In this document: piece by piece, positions 25,552-35,685 of the stretch
Layout of the letters: every line of letters starts with the position of its first letter
Position numbering within the stretch: the first letter of the stretch is position 1
DNA from: Kitasatospora sp. MMS16-BH015
GTDB taxonomy: Bacteria > Actinomycetota > Actinomycetes > Streptomycetales > Streptomycetaceae
Assembly: GCF_002943525.1 (NCBI RefSeq)
Contig: NZ_CP025394.1
Span: 5,456,001 to 5,520,000 of the forward strand
Length of the DNA: 64,000 nucleotides
Reading direction: 5' to 3'
Position numbers and translations under genes: made by a program
The notes under the pieces: generated by a model
What the model was told of the DNA's origin: nothing
The model's input: the letters and a program-made list of their open reading frames with translations, nothing else
Databases searched by the model: none

Positions 25552-26232
25552 TCAGTTGGTGACGCTGTAGGCGACCAGCGAGACGCCCACGTACTGGCAG
25601 ATGAACGCGCCGAGGGTGAAGGCGTGGAACACCTCGTGGAAGCCGAACCAGCGCGGTGAGGGGTTCGGCCGCTTGAGGCCGTAGACCACGCCGCCGGCGC
25701 TGTAGAGCAGGCCGCCCACGATCATCAGGGTGAGCACGGCGGCGCCGCCGGTCCGCAGGAAGTCGGGCAGGAAGAAGACGGCGGCCCAGCCGAGCGCGAG
25801 GTAGCACGGGGTGTAGAGCCAGCGCGGGGCGCCGACCCAGAAGACCCGGAAGGCGATCCCCGCCAGCGCTCCGCCCCAGACCAGCCAGAGCAGCACGTCC
25901 CGGCTGCCGCCTTCCAGCAGCAGGATGGTGAACGGCGTGTACGACCCCGCGATGATCAGGAAGATGTTCGCGTGGTCGAGCCGGCGCAGCACCGCGTCGC
26001 CGCGCGGGCCCCAGTTGAAGCGGTGGTAGACCGCGCTGACGCCGAAGAGCAGCCAGGCGCTCACCGAGTAGATGGTGCAGGCGACCCGGGCCTGGGTGGA
26101 ATCGGCCAGGCAGATCAGCACGATCCCCGCCGCCACCGAGGCCGGGAACATCCCGGCGTGCAGCCATCCCCGCCACTTCGGCTTGAGGGCCGCCGTCACT
26201 TCCGAAGCCAGGCTCACGTCGTCCGCAGTCAT
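25552..26232 (-). CDS. Hemolysin III / PAQR family membrane protein
   Basis: 226 residues with seven predicted helices. Family signs: ACTIYSVSAWLLFGVSAVYH and FGFHEVFHAFTLGAFICQYV, whose histidines and acidic residues form the metal site of the PAQR/CREST superfamily. The family is named from a Bacillus hemolysin, but in actinobacteria the role is more likely in membrane lipid or ceramidase-like chemistry. The ATG at 26232 lies 276 bases before the divergent pckG. Confidence 0.88.
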   Translation of the reverse strand: MTADDVSLASEVTAALKPKWRGWLHAGMFPASVAAGIVLICLADSTQARVACTIYSVSAWLLFGVSAVYHRFNWGPRGDAVLRRLDHANIFLIIAGSYTPFTILLLEGGSRDVLLWLVWGGALAGIAFRVFWVGAPRWLYTPCYLALGWAAVFFLPDFLRTGGAAVLTLMIVGGLLYSAGGVVYGLKRPNPSPRWFGFHEVFHAFTLGAFICQYVGVSLVAYSVTN

Positions 26233-26507
26233 GGGCCCATGCTACCTACGGCAGCGTAGGTTACCGCCAGGTAGGAAGTGGGGCTCATCACTTTTAGACG
26301 TTCTGGAGTGTTCGATGCCTGGGTTCGAGGGTCCCGACTCGGACTCGCCAGCCCGATTACCGGTAAGTAACTAGACATAGAGGCGTAAAACTTCGGCCAA
26401 ACCAGCCGAGGTGCCGTGTTGGAGGGTTGTCCACGGAGCTACGCTGCAAAGACCCTCAACCCCCGCGACGCCTCCTCTTTACCGGGATGGCGTGAAACGG
26501 AGCGATC

Positions 26508-28328
<1,821 letters not shown>

Positions 28329-28346
28329 TCGACTGGCGGAAACGTC

Positions 28347-28378
28347 GGGGCCCCAACGGCAGCAGCCGTTGGGGCCCC
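28347..28378 (+). terminator. pckG terminator
   Basis: Perfect 14-bp stem GGGGCCCCAACGGC / GCCGTTGGGGCCCC around the tetraloop AGCA, 18 bases after the pckG stop. It also sits 17 bases beyond the stop of the convergent aminotransferase gene and probably serves both. Confidence 0.9.
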
Positions 28379-28395
28379 ATCCACGTACGGACGGC

Positions 28396-29610
28396 CTACG
28401 GCTGGACGTAGCCGCTGAGGAAGTCGCCGATCCGGGTGACCGCGTCGGCGATCTCCTCCGGGCGCGGCAGGGTGACCAGCCGGAAGTGGTCGGGCTCGGG
28501 CCAGTTGAAGCCGGTGCCCTGGACGATCAGGATCCGCTGGGCGCGCAGCAGGTCGAGCACCATCTGCTGGTCGTCCTTGATCTTGTACACCTGCGGGTCG
28601 AGCTTCGGGAAGGCGTAGAGCGCGCCCTTGGGCTTCACGCAGCTGACGCCGGGGATCTCGTTCAGCAGCTTGTAGGCGGTGTCGCGGGATTCGAGCAGCC
28701 GGCCGCCGGGCAGCAGCAGCTCCTTGATCGACTGCCGGCCGCCGAGCGCCGCCGCCACCGCGTGCTGGGCGGGCATGTTGGCGCAGAGCCGCATGCTGGC
28801 CAGCACGGTCAGGCCCTCGATGTAGCTGCGGGCCCGGTGCCGGTCGCCGGAGAGCACCATCCAGCCGGAGCGGAAGCCCGCCACCCGGTACGACTTGGAC
28901 ATCCCGTTGAAGGTCACGCAGAACAGGTCCGGGGCCAGGGTGGCCAGCGGGACGTGCTCGGCGTCGTCGTAGAGGATCTTGTCGTAGATCTCGTCCGCGT
29001 AGAGCACCAGGTCGTGCCGGCGGGCGATCTCGACGATCCCCTCCAGCACCTCGCGCGGGTAGACCGCCCCGGTCGGGTTGTTCGGGTTGATCACCACGAT
29101 GGCCCGGGTGCGGTCGGTGACCTTGGCCTCGATGTCGGCCAGGTCCGGGTACCACTCGGACTGCTCGTCGCAGCGGTAGTGCACGGCGGTGCCGCCGGAG
29201 AGGCTGACCGAGGCCGTCCAGAGCGGGTAGTCCGGGGCGGGCACCAGTACCTCGTCACCGTCGTCCAGCAGCGCCGTCATGGCCAGCTGGATGAGCTCCG
29301 AGACGCCGTTGCCGAGGAAGACGTCCTCGACGGTGAGGCCGTGCAGCCCCCGGTCCTCGTAGTGCATGACGATGGCCCGCCGGGCCGAGAGCAGGCCCTT
29401 GGAATCCCCGTAGCCGTGCGCCGTGGAGAGGTTCTTCAGGATGTCCTGGAGGATCTCCGGCGGCGCCTCGAAGCCGAAGACGGCCGGGTTGCCGGTGTTC
29501 AGCTTGAGGATGCGATGCCCCTGGTCCTCCAGACGCATCGCCTCGTCGAGCACCGGGCCGCGGATGTCGTAGCAGACATTGGCGAGCTTGCTGGACTGAA
29601 TCACCTGCAT
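28396..29610 (-). CDS. Alanine-type aminotransferase (AlaA-like)
   Basis: 404 residues, class I/II fold-type I aminotransferase. The start IRGPVLDEAMRLEDQGHRIL is typical of the AlaA/AlaT glutamate-pyruvate group. AIVVINPNNPTGAVYPREVL is the NPNNPTG block contacting PLP, and TFNGMSKSYRVAGFRSGWMV holds the Schiff-base lysine and phosphate-binding Arg. It would interconvert alanine + 2-oxoglutarate with pyruvate + glutamate. The ATG at 29610 gives the family's usual N terminus. Being convergent with pckG may be positional only, although both act around pyruvate. Confidence 0.92.
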   Translation of the reverse strand: MQVIQSSKLANVCYDIRGPVLDEAMRLEDQGHRILKLNTGNPAVFGFEAPPEILQDILKNLSTAHGYGDSKGLLSARRAIVMHYEDRGLHGLTVEDVFLGNGVSELIQLAMTALLDDGDEVLVPAPDYPLWTASVSLSGGTAVHYRCDEQSEWYPDLADIEAKVTDRTRAIVVINPNNPTGAVYPREVLEGIVEIARRHDLVLYADEIYDKILYDDAEHVPLATLAPDLFCVTFNGMSKSYRVAGFRSGWMVLSGDRHRARSYIEGLTVLASMRLCANMPAQHAVAAALGGRQSIKELLLPGGRLLESRDTAYKLLNEIPGVSCVKPKGALYAFPKLDPQVYKIKDDQQMVLDLLRAQRILIVQGTGFNWPEPDHFRLVTLPRPEEIADAVTRIGDFLSGYVQP

Positions 29611-29721
29611 GCCAGCAAACGATACGGCGCAGCCGCCCCCGGCGGCTCCGTGCCTTTGCACACATTCGGAAATCCTCCGTCCGGGTGTGCGAGGACTCGA
29701 TCCACCAGTTCGAGCCGTGGG

Positions 29722-30342
29722 TCAGCCGGCGGTGGGGCGGCGCAGGACCAGGTCGCTCCAGCTGACGCCGGGGCGGTGGTGCGGGTCGGGGCGCTCGCTG
29801 AGGTGCACGGCGGCGAGGCCGTGCCGGGCGGCCAGCGCGGTGGTCTCGGCCGCCGAGACGTCGTACATCCGGCGGCCGGGCGGGACCGGGCCGTGCCGCA
29901 GCTTGACGGCCGCCAGGCCGCCGGGGGCGAGGAGCTCGGTGAGGGCGGCCATCGCGGTGGTGCGTTCGGCGGCGTCCAGGTGCATCCAGACGGCAGTCAG
30001 CAGCACCAGCTCGAACCGCCGCCCGGCCGCCCGCAGCAGCGGCAGCTCCGGCAGCGCGTCGGCCACCCACTCGATCGGTTGGTCGGCGTGGATCTCCCGT
30101 CCCAGCGCGCGGAGTTCGGCCACCGGCTCGGCCGCGACCACGGGGTGCCCGCGGCGGGCCAGCTCGGCGGCGTCCCGTCCGCTGCCCGCCCCGATGTCGA
30201 GCACGGCGGCGGGCGGCCCGGGCAGCAGCCCGAGCACGTCCCGGTGCACCTCGGCGAAGGTGACGCTCTCGTACTGGGCGACGAGCTCGGCGGCGGCCTC
30301 GCCGTAACCGGCCGTGCTGGCAAGGAGGTTCGAATCCGACAT
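29722..30342 (-). CDS. Class I SAM-dependent methyltransferase
   Basis: 206 residues. AVLDIGAGSGRDAAELARRG is SAM-binding motif I and VVAAEPVAELRALG gives the acidic residue for the ribose. WVADALPELPLL and FELVLLTAVWMHLD follow as motifs II/III. The small size and lack of a substrate domain place it among generic Methyltransf_11-like proteins. No substrate can be inferred. It is separated by 111 bases from the aminotransferase gene on the same strand. Confidence 0.85.
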   Translation of the reverse strand: MSDSNLLASTAGYGEAAAELVAQYESVTFAEVHRDVLGLLPGPPAAVLDIGAGSGRDAAELARRGHPVVAAEPVAELRALGREIHADQPIEWVADALPELPLLRAAGRRFELVLLTAVWMHLDAAERTTAMAALTELLAPGGLAAVKLRHGPVPPGRRMYDVSAAETTALAARHGLAAVHLSERPDPHHRPGVSWSDLVLRRPTAG

Positions 30343-30497
30343 CCGGCCAGGCTAGGGGGTCGGCGGCCCGGGGCGAGCGCGGGGTGAGGGACTCGGCGCC
30401 GCCGGCCCGGTGGTTGGCCTAGGCTTCGCCGCACCGGACCGGGTGGGACCAGCCGGACCGGCCGGGGTGGTCGGCGCTGACCGGAGGGGGAGACGAC

Positions 30498-31181
30498 GTG
30501 GTCGTGGTCGTACTGGCGGTGGCCGGGGCCGTGCTCGGGGTGCTGCTGCGGGGAGTGGTCCTCCGGCTGGCCGTGCCCGAGGGGGAGGCGTGGCAGCGGG
30601 GGTGCCCGAGCTGCGGGGGGCCGGTCCGGCCGGTGCCGCTGCCGTACCGGTGCCCGCACTGCCGGGCCCGGCTCGGGCCGGTGCCGCTGGTGCTCGAAGG
30701 CACGCTGGCCCTCGCCCTCGGCGGGCTGGCCGCCGAGCGGTCGGGCTGGGAACTCGCCACGGCCGCCGCGCTGTTCACGCTCCTGGTGCCGCTGGCCCTG
30801 GTCGACCTGCGGGTGCACCGGCTGCCGGACCCGCTCACCCTGCCCGCGTACGCCCTCACCCTCGGGCTGCTCGCCATCGCCGGTACGGGGTGGGGGAGTT
30901 GGGTGCGGGCCCTGCTCGGCGGCCTGGCGCTGGCGGGCTGCTACCTCCTGCTCGTGCTGATCAGCCCCGAGGGGATGGGCCCCGGCGATCTCAAGCTCGC
31001 GCTCCCGCTCGGCACGGTGCTCGGCTGGTACGGCTGGCCGGTGCTCTTCCAGGGCGGCTTCCTCGGCTTCCTGCTCGGCGCGCTCTACGGCCTCCCGCTG
31101 CTGCTCCTGCGCCGGGGCCGCACCCTCGCCTTCGGCCCGTTCATGATCGCCGGCGCCTGGCTGGCCCTGCTGGCGGCCTGA
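30498..31181 (+). CDS. Prepilin peptidase (A24 family, membrane aspartyl protease)
   Basis: 227 residues with about seven transmembrane helices. Cytoplasmic loop 1 holds two CxxC pairs (RGCPSCGG, YRCPHCRA), as in bifunctional TadV/PilD-type peptidases that bind zinc. The catalytic aspartates are in LALVDLRVHRLPDPL and in MGPGDLKLALPLG (GxGD motif). It would cleave leaders of type IV pilin-like proteins. No pilin, ATPase or secretion gene is beside it, so its Tad/Flp-type partners must lie elsewhere. GTG start behind GGAGGGGGAG. Confidence 0.88.
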   Translation: MVVVVLAVAGAVLGVLLRGVVLRLAVPEGEAWQRGCPSCGGPVRPVPLPYRCPHCRARLGPVPLVLEGTLALALGGLAAERSGWELATAAALFTLLVPLALVDLRVHRLPDPLTLPAYALTLGLLAIAGTGWGSWVRALLGGLALAGCYLLLVLISPEGMGPGDLKLALPLGTVLGWYGWPVLFQGGFLGFLLGALYGLPLLLLRRGRTLAFGPFMIAGAWLALLAA

Positions 31182-31223
31182 GCCGCGGGAACCGGCAGGC
31201 CGGGGCGGCCCGTCCGGATCGGT

Positions 31224-31655
31224 ATGAGTACCACCGCCCTCCTCGCTCCGATGCTTGCGCCGCTGCTCGGCCCGCTGCTGTTCTTCACGGCGGCCGTTGT
31301 CCTGGCGGTCCGCCGGGTGCGCGGCAGGCGGTGGGGCCACGGCCCGTTCGCGGTGATGGCCGCCTCGGTGGCGTACACGGCGTACGGGCTTGGCCTGTTC
31401 TCGGGGCCGCTCTGGCAGGAGCCCGACGAGTACTGCGGCCTCGTCCGCGGCGTCCCGGGCGACCGCGTGGTCTCGCACGAGGCGCTGCCGGTGAGCGTGC
31501 AGTGCATGACCCAGGACGGCCACGGCACCGAGCTCGTGCCGGTCTGGGTCAACCCGCTGATCTACGCCGGACTGGCCGGGGCCGTGGCGGTGGTGGTGCT
31601 CTGGATCCGCGCGGTGGCCCGGCGCAGGACGACGGCAGGGGCGCGAAGTCGGTGA
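31224..31655 (+). CDS. Membrane protein of unknown function
   Basis: 143 residues with three hydrophobic helices (about 8-28, 44-60, 108-128). An extracytoplasmic loop between helices 2 and 3 contains two cysteines (EYCGLV, VQCMTQ) that could pair. It lies 42 bases behind the prepilin peptidase gene in the same direction and may share its transcript. No family recognised. Confidence 0.65.
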   Translation: MSTTALLAPMLAPLLGPLLFFTAAVVLAVRRVRGRRWGHGPFAVMAASVAYTAYGLGLFSGPLWQEPDEYCGLVRGVPGDRVVSHEALPVSVQCMTQDGHGTELVPVWVNPLIYAGLAGAVAVVVLWIRAVARRRTTAGARSR

Positions 31656-31686
31656 CCTCGCGCCCCTGCTCGGGGGCTGCGTCGGC

Positions 31687-32592
31687 TCACCCGCCGGGTC
31701 CACCGAGTCTCGCCGCCAGGCGGAGGAGGACCCGGGCGGTGGACTCCGGCCCGGCGTCCGGCCCGCAGAGGCTCACCAGCAGCAGGGTGGCGCCGGCGCG
31801 TTCGGCCTGGTGGTAGCAGGGGCGGCCGTCCTGGCCGGGGGCGGTCCAGACGAGGCGGTCGGAGGCGGCCGCCTCACGGTACGAGCGGTTGGTGCGCGCC
31901 GGCTCGGCCGGGCAGGAGTCGACGGCTGCGGAGAGGCGTCGGTACACCGCCTCGGCGGCGGGCGCGGTGGGGTAGGAGGCCACGGCCTGGTCCACCGTCA
32001 GCAGGGTGGAGTCGTGGTAGCCGGTGGCGCGGAAGGCCGTGAAGACGGGGTCGAAGAGTGCCTGGGTGGCCGGCCTCCGTACGAGCTCGCACGGAGGGGC
32101 GGTCGCGGTGGCCTCGTCGGGGACGACTGCGTCGTAGGCCTGGGTCAGCGGGCGGTCGAGCAGGCCGCTCAGCTCCTCCTGGGTGAGGAGGGTGGATACG
32201 GCCGGACTCCGGGACGGTGGTGCGGCCGCCGTGGTCCTCGGGGTCGCCGAGGCGGCGGTGGGCGGGGCGGAGTGGTCCGGCCAGAGGTACCAGGTGACGG
32301 AGACGAGCAGGAGGCCGGCCAGCCCGAGGGCCACCGGGAGCGGCCGAGGTGGCCGGGGCGGCGGGTTCCAGGGCGGTGGGGCAGGTGGTGCGGGCCGAGG
32401 CGGCTGTGTCCGGGCGGGCGTCCGGGCGGGAGGGGCGGCGGCGGTGTCGGCAGGAGCGGCGGTGACGGGTGCGGCTGTGGCGCCCCGGGTCGGGCGGGTG
32501 GGCGGCCGTGGGGCGGGGCGGCCCAGCGGTGGAGCCACGGCTCGCGGGGTCTGCCGCCAGAGCGGGAGGGGTGGCATGGACGGGTCGGTCAC
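31687..32592 (-). CDS. Pro-rich single-pass membrane protein, last gene of the kinase operon
   Basis: 301 residues. The cytoplasmic N terminus (1-85) is extremely Pro/Ala-rich. A transmembrane helix follows (about 86-105, VALGLAGLLLVSVTWYLW), then an extracellular domain (about 130-301) with four cysteines (PPCELV, VDSCPA, GRPCYHQ, SLCGPD) and AYDAVVPDEATATAPP-like blocks. This resembles the sensor/lipoprotein-like extracellular domains near streptomycete kinases. GTG start at 32592 behind GAGGAGACC; an ATG 15 bases later is possible. It lies 26 bases behind the CxxC mini-protein gene. Confidence 0.72.
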   Translation of the reverse strand: MTDPSMPPLPLWRQTPRAVAPPLGRPAPRPPTRPTRGATAAPVTAAPADTAAAPPARTPARTQPPRPAPPAPPPWNPPPRPPRPLPVALGLAGLLLVSVTWYLWPDHSAPPTAASATPRTTAAAPPSRSPAVSTLLTQEELSGLLDRPLTQAYDAVVPDEATATAPPCELVRRPATQALFDPVFTAFRATGYHDSTLLTVDQAVASYPTAPAAEAVYRRLSAAVDSCPAEPARTNRSYREAAASDRLVWTAPGQDGRPCYHQAERAGATLLLVSLCGPDAGPESTARVLLRLAARLGGPGG

Positions 32593-32618
32593 GGACGGTC
32601 TCCTCGGCGTGGCTGCGG

Positions 32619-32846
32619 TCAGCGGTGGCAGGCGGCGGCGAGCACCAGCAGGAGGACGAGCAGCCCCAGCAGCTGGAGGCAGCCGGGGGCACCGCTCGGG
32701 CTGCGGTGGTTCACCTCGACCTGGCCGCCCGGCACGAGGCCCGGGTGCTGCTTGCGGTAGTGCTCGATCTGCTGCCGTTCTCCCTGGGACTCGGTGCTCC
32801 AGGCGGTCTTGAACCCGCACTCGCCGCACCAGTAGCGGTAGGCCAC
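32619..32846 (-). CDS. Mini membrane protein with N-terminal zinc-ribbon-like CxxC
   Basis: 75 residues. The N terminus YRYWCGECGFKTAW carries a C-x2-C knuckle, and the following EHYRKQH could supply His ligands as in a short zinc finger. The C terminus is a transmembrane helix (LQLLGLLVLLLVLAAAC). GTG start at 32846 with GGAAGGAG before it. It lies 20 bases behind the kinase gene and 26 before the Pro-rich membrane protein, so it belongs to the same operon. Too small for an enzyme, it may be an adaptor at the membrane. Confidence 0.7.
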   Translation of the reverse strand: MAYRYWCGECGFKTAWSTESQGERQQIEHYRKQHPGLVPGGQVEVNHRSPSGAPGCLQLLGLLVLLLVLAAACHR

Positions 32847-32866
32847 GGCTGCTCTCCTTCCAGTGG

Positions 32867-34795
32867 TCAGAGCCGGCGCCAGCACACGGTGTAGGCGAGG
32901 GTCGGGTAGTACTTCGGCTGCCAGGCCGTCCAGCCGTACTGGCCGCAGAAGCCCGGGTCGTACGCGTTGGTCCGGCCGTTCACCACCACGTTGGGGCGGA
33001 CACAGGGGGCGGCCTTGAAGGTCGAACCCGTCTTCGACAGACAGGTGTTGACGCCCGCGCGGGCGGCGTCGTCCGGGTAGTTCATGCTGAGGCAGAGGAC
33101 CACGTCGCTGCTCGCGCCGGACGGCCCGGGGAGGGGGCGCCAGTAGTTGAAGCCGGGCAGGCTTTCGCACCGGGAGTTCTCGCTGCCCTGGAAGACGGTG
33201 AGCACCTTGAAGTTGCCGTCCTGGCACGCCTGCCTGTCCCAGGTGCCGGTGTCCTGGAGGCCGAAGACGCAGTCGCCCGTCCGGGCGTGGAAGGCGGTGC
33301 CGCCGGGGCTCTGGTAGCTCAGGCACAGGACGCGCCGGGCCGCTGGTGAGGAGACGCTCTCGTCCTCGTCCGCGGCGTTGGCACAGCTGCTCAGGTCCGT
33401 GGTGCCCGAGTTGATCCGCTGCACCTTGAACGATCCCGGGCCGCAGGCGGCGACGGCGAGCACGGGGTGTCCGTCGGTGCCGGAGTCGGTGAAGCAGTCG
33501 CCGACCGAGGCGTCGCGGATCAGGTTGGGCGGCGGGGACGGCGAGGGTGGGGGCGGCGGGGCGCTGTAGGCCGGGGTGGTGTACGCGGAGGGGCTGTACA
33601 GCGGTGGGTCGGGCACCTGGACGGAGGGGCTCGGGGACGGGGCGACGGGGTGGGCGGTGCCCTGGTCGTGGACGGACAGGAGGACGAGGACGAGCGCCAC
33701 CACAACGGCGACCCCGGCCAGTACCGCAGCGCCGGCCTTGCGCGGCGGCTTCGGTGGGGTGGGTCCGCTGGTCGAGGACAGGACCGGGGACAGGACCGGG
33801 GACAGGACCGGGGGCGGGGCCGGCACCGGGGTCCGCCTGGCCCCGGTGGCGACGGTGCGGGGCGAGGCATCGGCCGTCACCTCGGCGACGGTGGGTGCCG
33901 GGTCTTCGGTCGTCATCGTGGCGGCCACCGCCTCCAGCAGGTTGGTCCAGATCCCCGGACCCGGACGGCGGGACGGATCGGGGTGGAGCGAGGCCCGGGC
34001 CAGCTCGCCGAGCGTGGGGTTGAGCCGGGCCAGGGCGGCCGGGTCGGTGTCGGTCTGGTGGCGGGCGAAGAGCCTGACGGCCAGCAGGCCGAGTTTGAAG
34101 GCGTCGCCGGCCGGGGTGGCCCGTTCCTCGCCCGCGGGGAGCTGCCAGTCCGGGGTCTCGACCTGGGGCAGGACGGTCGAGCCGCGCAGCCGCACCCCGT
34201 CGCAGTCGATCAGGAAGCAGGCGGGCTCGGGGGTGAGGGAGAAGAGCAGGTTCCTCGGTGATACGTCGCCCACGGCCACGCCCAGCCGGTGCAGTCGGTC
34301 CAGGGTGCGCGCGAGGTCGGCGAGCAGCAGCAACCTGTGCCGGTCGTCGACGGACAGTCCGATCCCCTGGACGTAGGCGTCCTCGTTGAGCAGGTACTCC
34401 AGCGTGGCCAGGCGCTCCGGGCCGGTCGGGGCGCCGGGCAGGGCGCGCAGGGTGAAGCGGAAGCGGTCCGGTGCGGCCCGCATCAGGAAGCCGCAGGCTG
34501 TCCGCTCGCGCTCCACCACGGCCGTGGGCCAGGCGGTCTTCTCGCAGAGCCAGCGGGTCTTGGCACCGCCGAGGCCGTCGAGCAGGGCGACGGCGGCGGT
34601 GAGCGAGGCGCCGTTGACCTGCGGCAGGGTGAGCGGGTCGTACTCCTTGTAGACGACCGCCCAGCCGCCGTCCGGCGCATCCCGGTTGATCCGCTTGTTG
34701 CGCACCTGGTGCACGCTGCCCTGGCCGCCGCGGCCGAGCAGTTCGCCCAGGACCAGCGTGGCGCGGTCCACGGGGGTGCGGTGGAGAGGGTTCAT
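32867..34795 (-). CDS. Atypical membrane-anchored protein kinase with Cys-rich extracellular repeats
   Basis: 642 residues. The kinase domain (about 14-300) has LLGRGGQGSVHQV (Gly-rich loop), Lys50 in VVYKEYD, VAVGDVSPRNLLF (HRD replaced by VGD, with Asp177 and Asn182 kept) and FLIDCDGV (DFG replaced by DCD, Asp197 kept). The catalytic Lys, Asp, Asn and Asp are intact, so it could be active. A transmembrane helix (about 365-385) and a Pro/Ser linker lead to an extracellular part (about 430-642) with two or three copies of a GDC...C..(N/S)FKV pattern. Its ATG overlaps the PP2C stop (ATGA). With PP2C and vWA it forms a TerY-P-like triad. Confidence 0.83.
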   Translation of the reverse strand: MNPLHRTPVDRATLVLGELLGRGGQGSVHQVRNKRINRDAPDGGWAVVYKEYDPLTLPQVNGASLTAAVALLDGLGGAKTRWLCEKTAWPTAVVERERTACGFLMRAAPDRFRFTLRALPGAPTGPERLATLEYLLNEDAYVQGIGLSVDDRHRLLLLADLARTLDRLHRLGVAVGDVSPRNLLFSLTPEPACFLIDCDGVRLRGSTVLPQVETPDWQLPAGEERATPAGDAFKLGLLAVRLFARHQTDTDPAALARLNPTLGELARASLHPDPSRRPGPGIWTNLLEAVAATMTTEDPAPTVAEVTADASPRTVATGARRTPVPAPPPVLSPVLSPVLSSTSGPTPPKPPRKAGAAVLAGVAVVVALVLVLLSVHDQGTAHPVAPSPSPSVQVPDPPLYSPSAYTTPAYSAPPPPPSPSPPPNLIRDASVGDCFTDSGTDGHPVLAVAACGPGSFKVQRINSGTTDLSSCANAADEDESVSSPAARRVLCLSYQSPGGTAFHARTGDCVFGLQDTGTWDRQACQDGNFKVLTVFQGSENSRCESLPGFNYWRPLPGPSGASSDVVLCLSMNYPDDAARAGVNTCLSKTGSTFKAAPCVRPNVVVNGRTNAYDPGFCGQYGWTAWQPKYYPTLAYTVCWRRL

Positions 34796-35685
34796 CGCGG
34801 CGCCGCCTCGGGCCAGACCGCCAGCAGGGTGCGGTCGTCGTCGAAGGTCTCCCGGGAGAAGTCGAGCAGGTGCCCGAACCAGAGCGGCGGCGGCGGGGCG
34901 GTCAGGGCGCGGGCGAAGTGCACCCCGACCTGGCCGTCCCCGTCACCGAGGGGATCGCCGAAGCCGTCGGTGCCGATCAGCAGCAGATCGGGCGCGGCCA
35001 GGCGGGTTGTGAGCTCCTCCAGTCGGTCCGGCACCCGGGGCAGCGGGGAGACCGCCTGGCTCACCACCACGGCCTCCGGGGGGTTCTTGGCGGCGAACAG
35101 CGGCAGGTAGCCGCCGCTCGTACGGTCCAGCAGCCAGGCCCCCGAGTCGCCGACCCGGCAGAGCTCGACCTGGGTCTCCTGACCGGCGGGGCGGACGGCC
35201 CCGGCCACCAGCGTGGTCGCGTACAGCCCGGCCACCTCGGCGGGGGAGGGGTCGGCGGTCTGCAGGCGCCAGCCTGCCAGTTCGCGCAGCCGCTCGGCAG
35301 CGTGGCCGACCACGGAGGCGAGGTCGAGCGGTCCGGGCCCGAGGTCGAGCAGGTGGAGCAGCCGTTCCACGGCGGCGCGGCAGGCCTCGGTGGCGCCGTG
35401 CTCGGCCTCGGCGGCGCTGGAGACGCCGTCGGCGACGGCGAAGACGAGGCTGCCGGTGGCCGGGTGCGCGGCGGCCCGGGCCGCGTCCTGGCGCGGGCGG
35501 CCGTAGTAGCGGTGGGCGGAGCCGCGGACGGAGGCGAGCCGCAGCGCGAACCGGTCGGTGGACCAGCCGTCGCAGCTGCTGTCCGGGTGCTCGAAGGCGT
35601 GCGGGCCGGGCGGCCGTGACTCGAAGGCCGGCTCCGGGGTGCCCACCGCGATCCGCGCCCAGGGCGGGTGAGGTACGGCGGTCAC
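34792..35685 (-). CDS. PP2C-type protein phosphatase
   Basis: 297 residues. PPM fold: RPRQDAARAAAH and VFAVADGVSSAAEAEHGATE hold the metal-binding Asp-Gly. CRVGDSGAWLLDRTSGGYL, LLLIGTDGFGDPLGDGDGQV and FDDDRTLLAVW complete the motifs, with the final DD for metal 2. It would remove phosphate groups added by the neighbouring kinase. Start GTG at 35685 overlaps the vWA stop (GTGA), and its stop overlaps the kinase start (ATGA), so all three are translationally coupled. Confidence 0.87.
   Translation of the reverse strand: MTAVPHPPWARIAVGTPEPAFESRPPGPHAFEHPDSSCDGWSTDRFALRLASVRGSAHRYYGRPRQDAARAAAHPATGSLVFAVADGVSSAAEAEHGATEACRAAVERLLHLLDLGPGPLDLASVVGHAAERLRELAGWRLQTADPSPAEVAGLYATTLVAGAVRPAGQETQVELCRVGDSGAWLLDRTSGGYLPLFAAKNPPEAVVVSQAVSPLPRVPDRLEELTTRLAAPDLLLIGTDGFGDPLGDGDGQVGVHFARALTAPPPPLWFGHLLDFSRETFDDDRTLLAVWPEAAPR

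Noticed and set aside
26310..26380. tRNA gene (GGTTCGAGGGTCCC looks like a T arm)
   Set aside because: No matching acceptor, D or anticodon arms can be folded around it.
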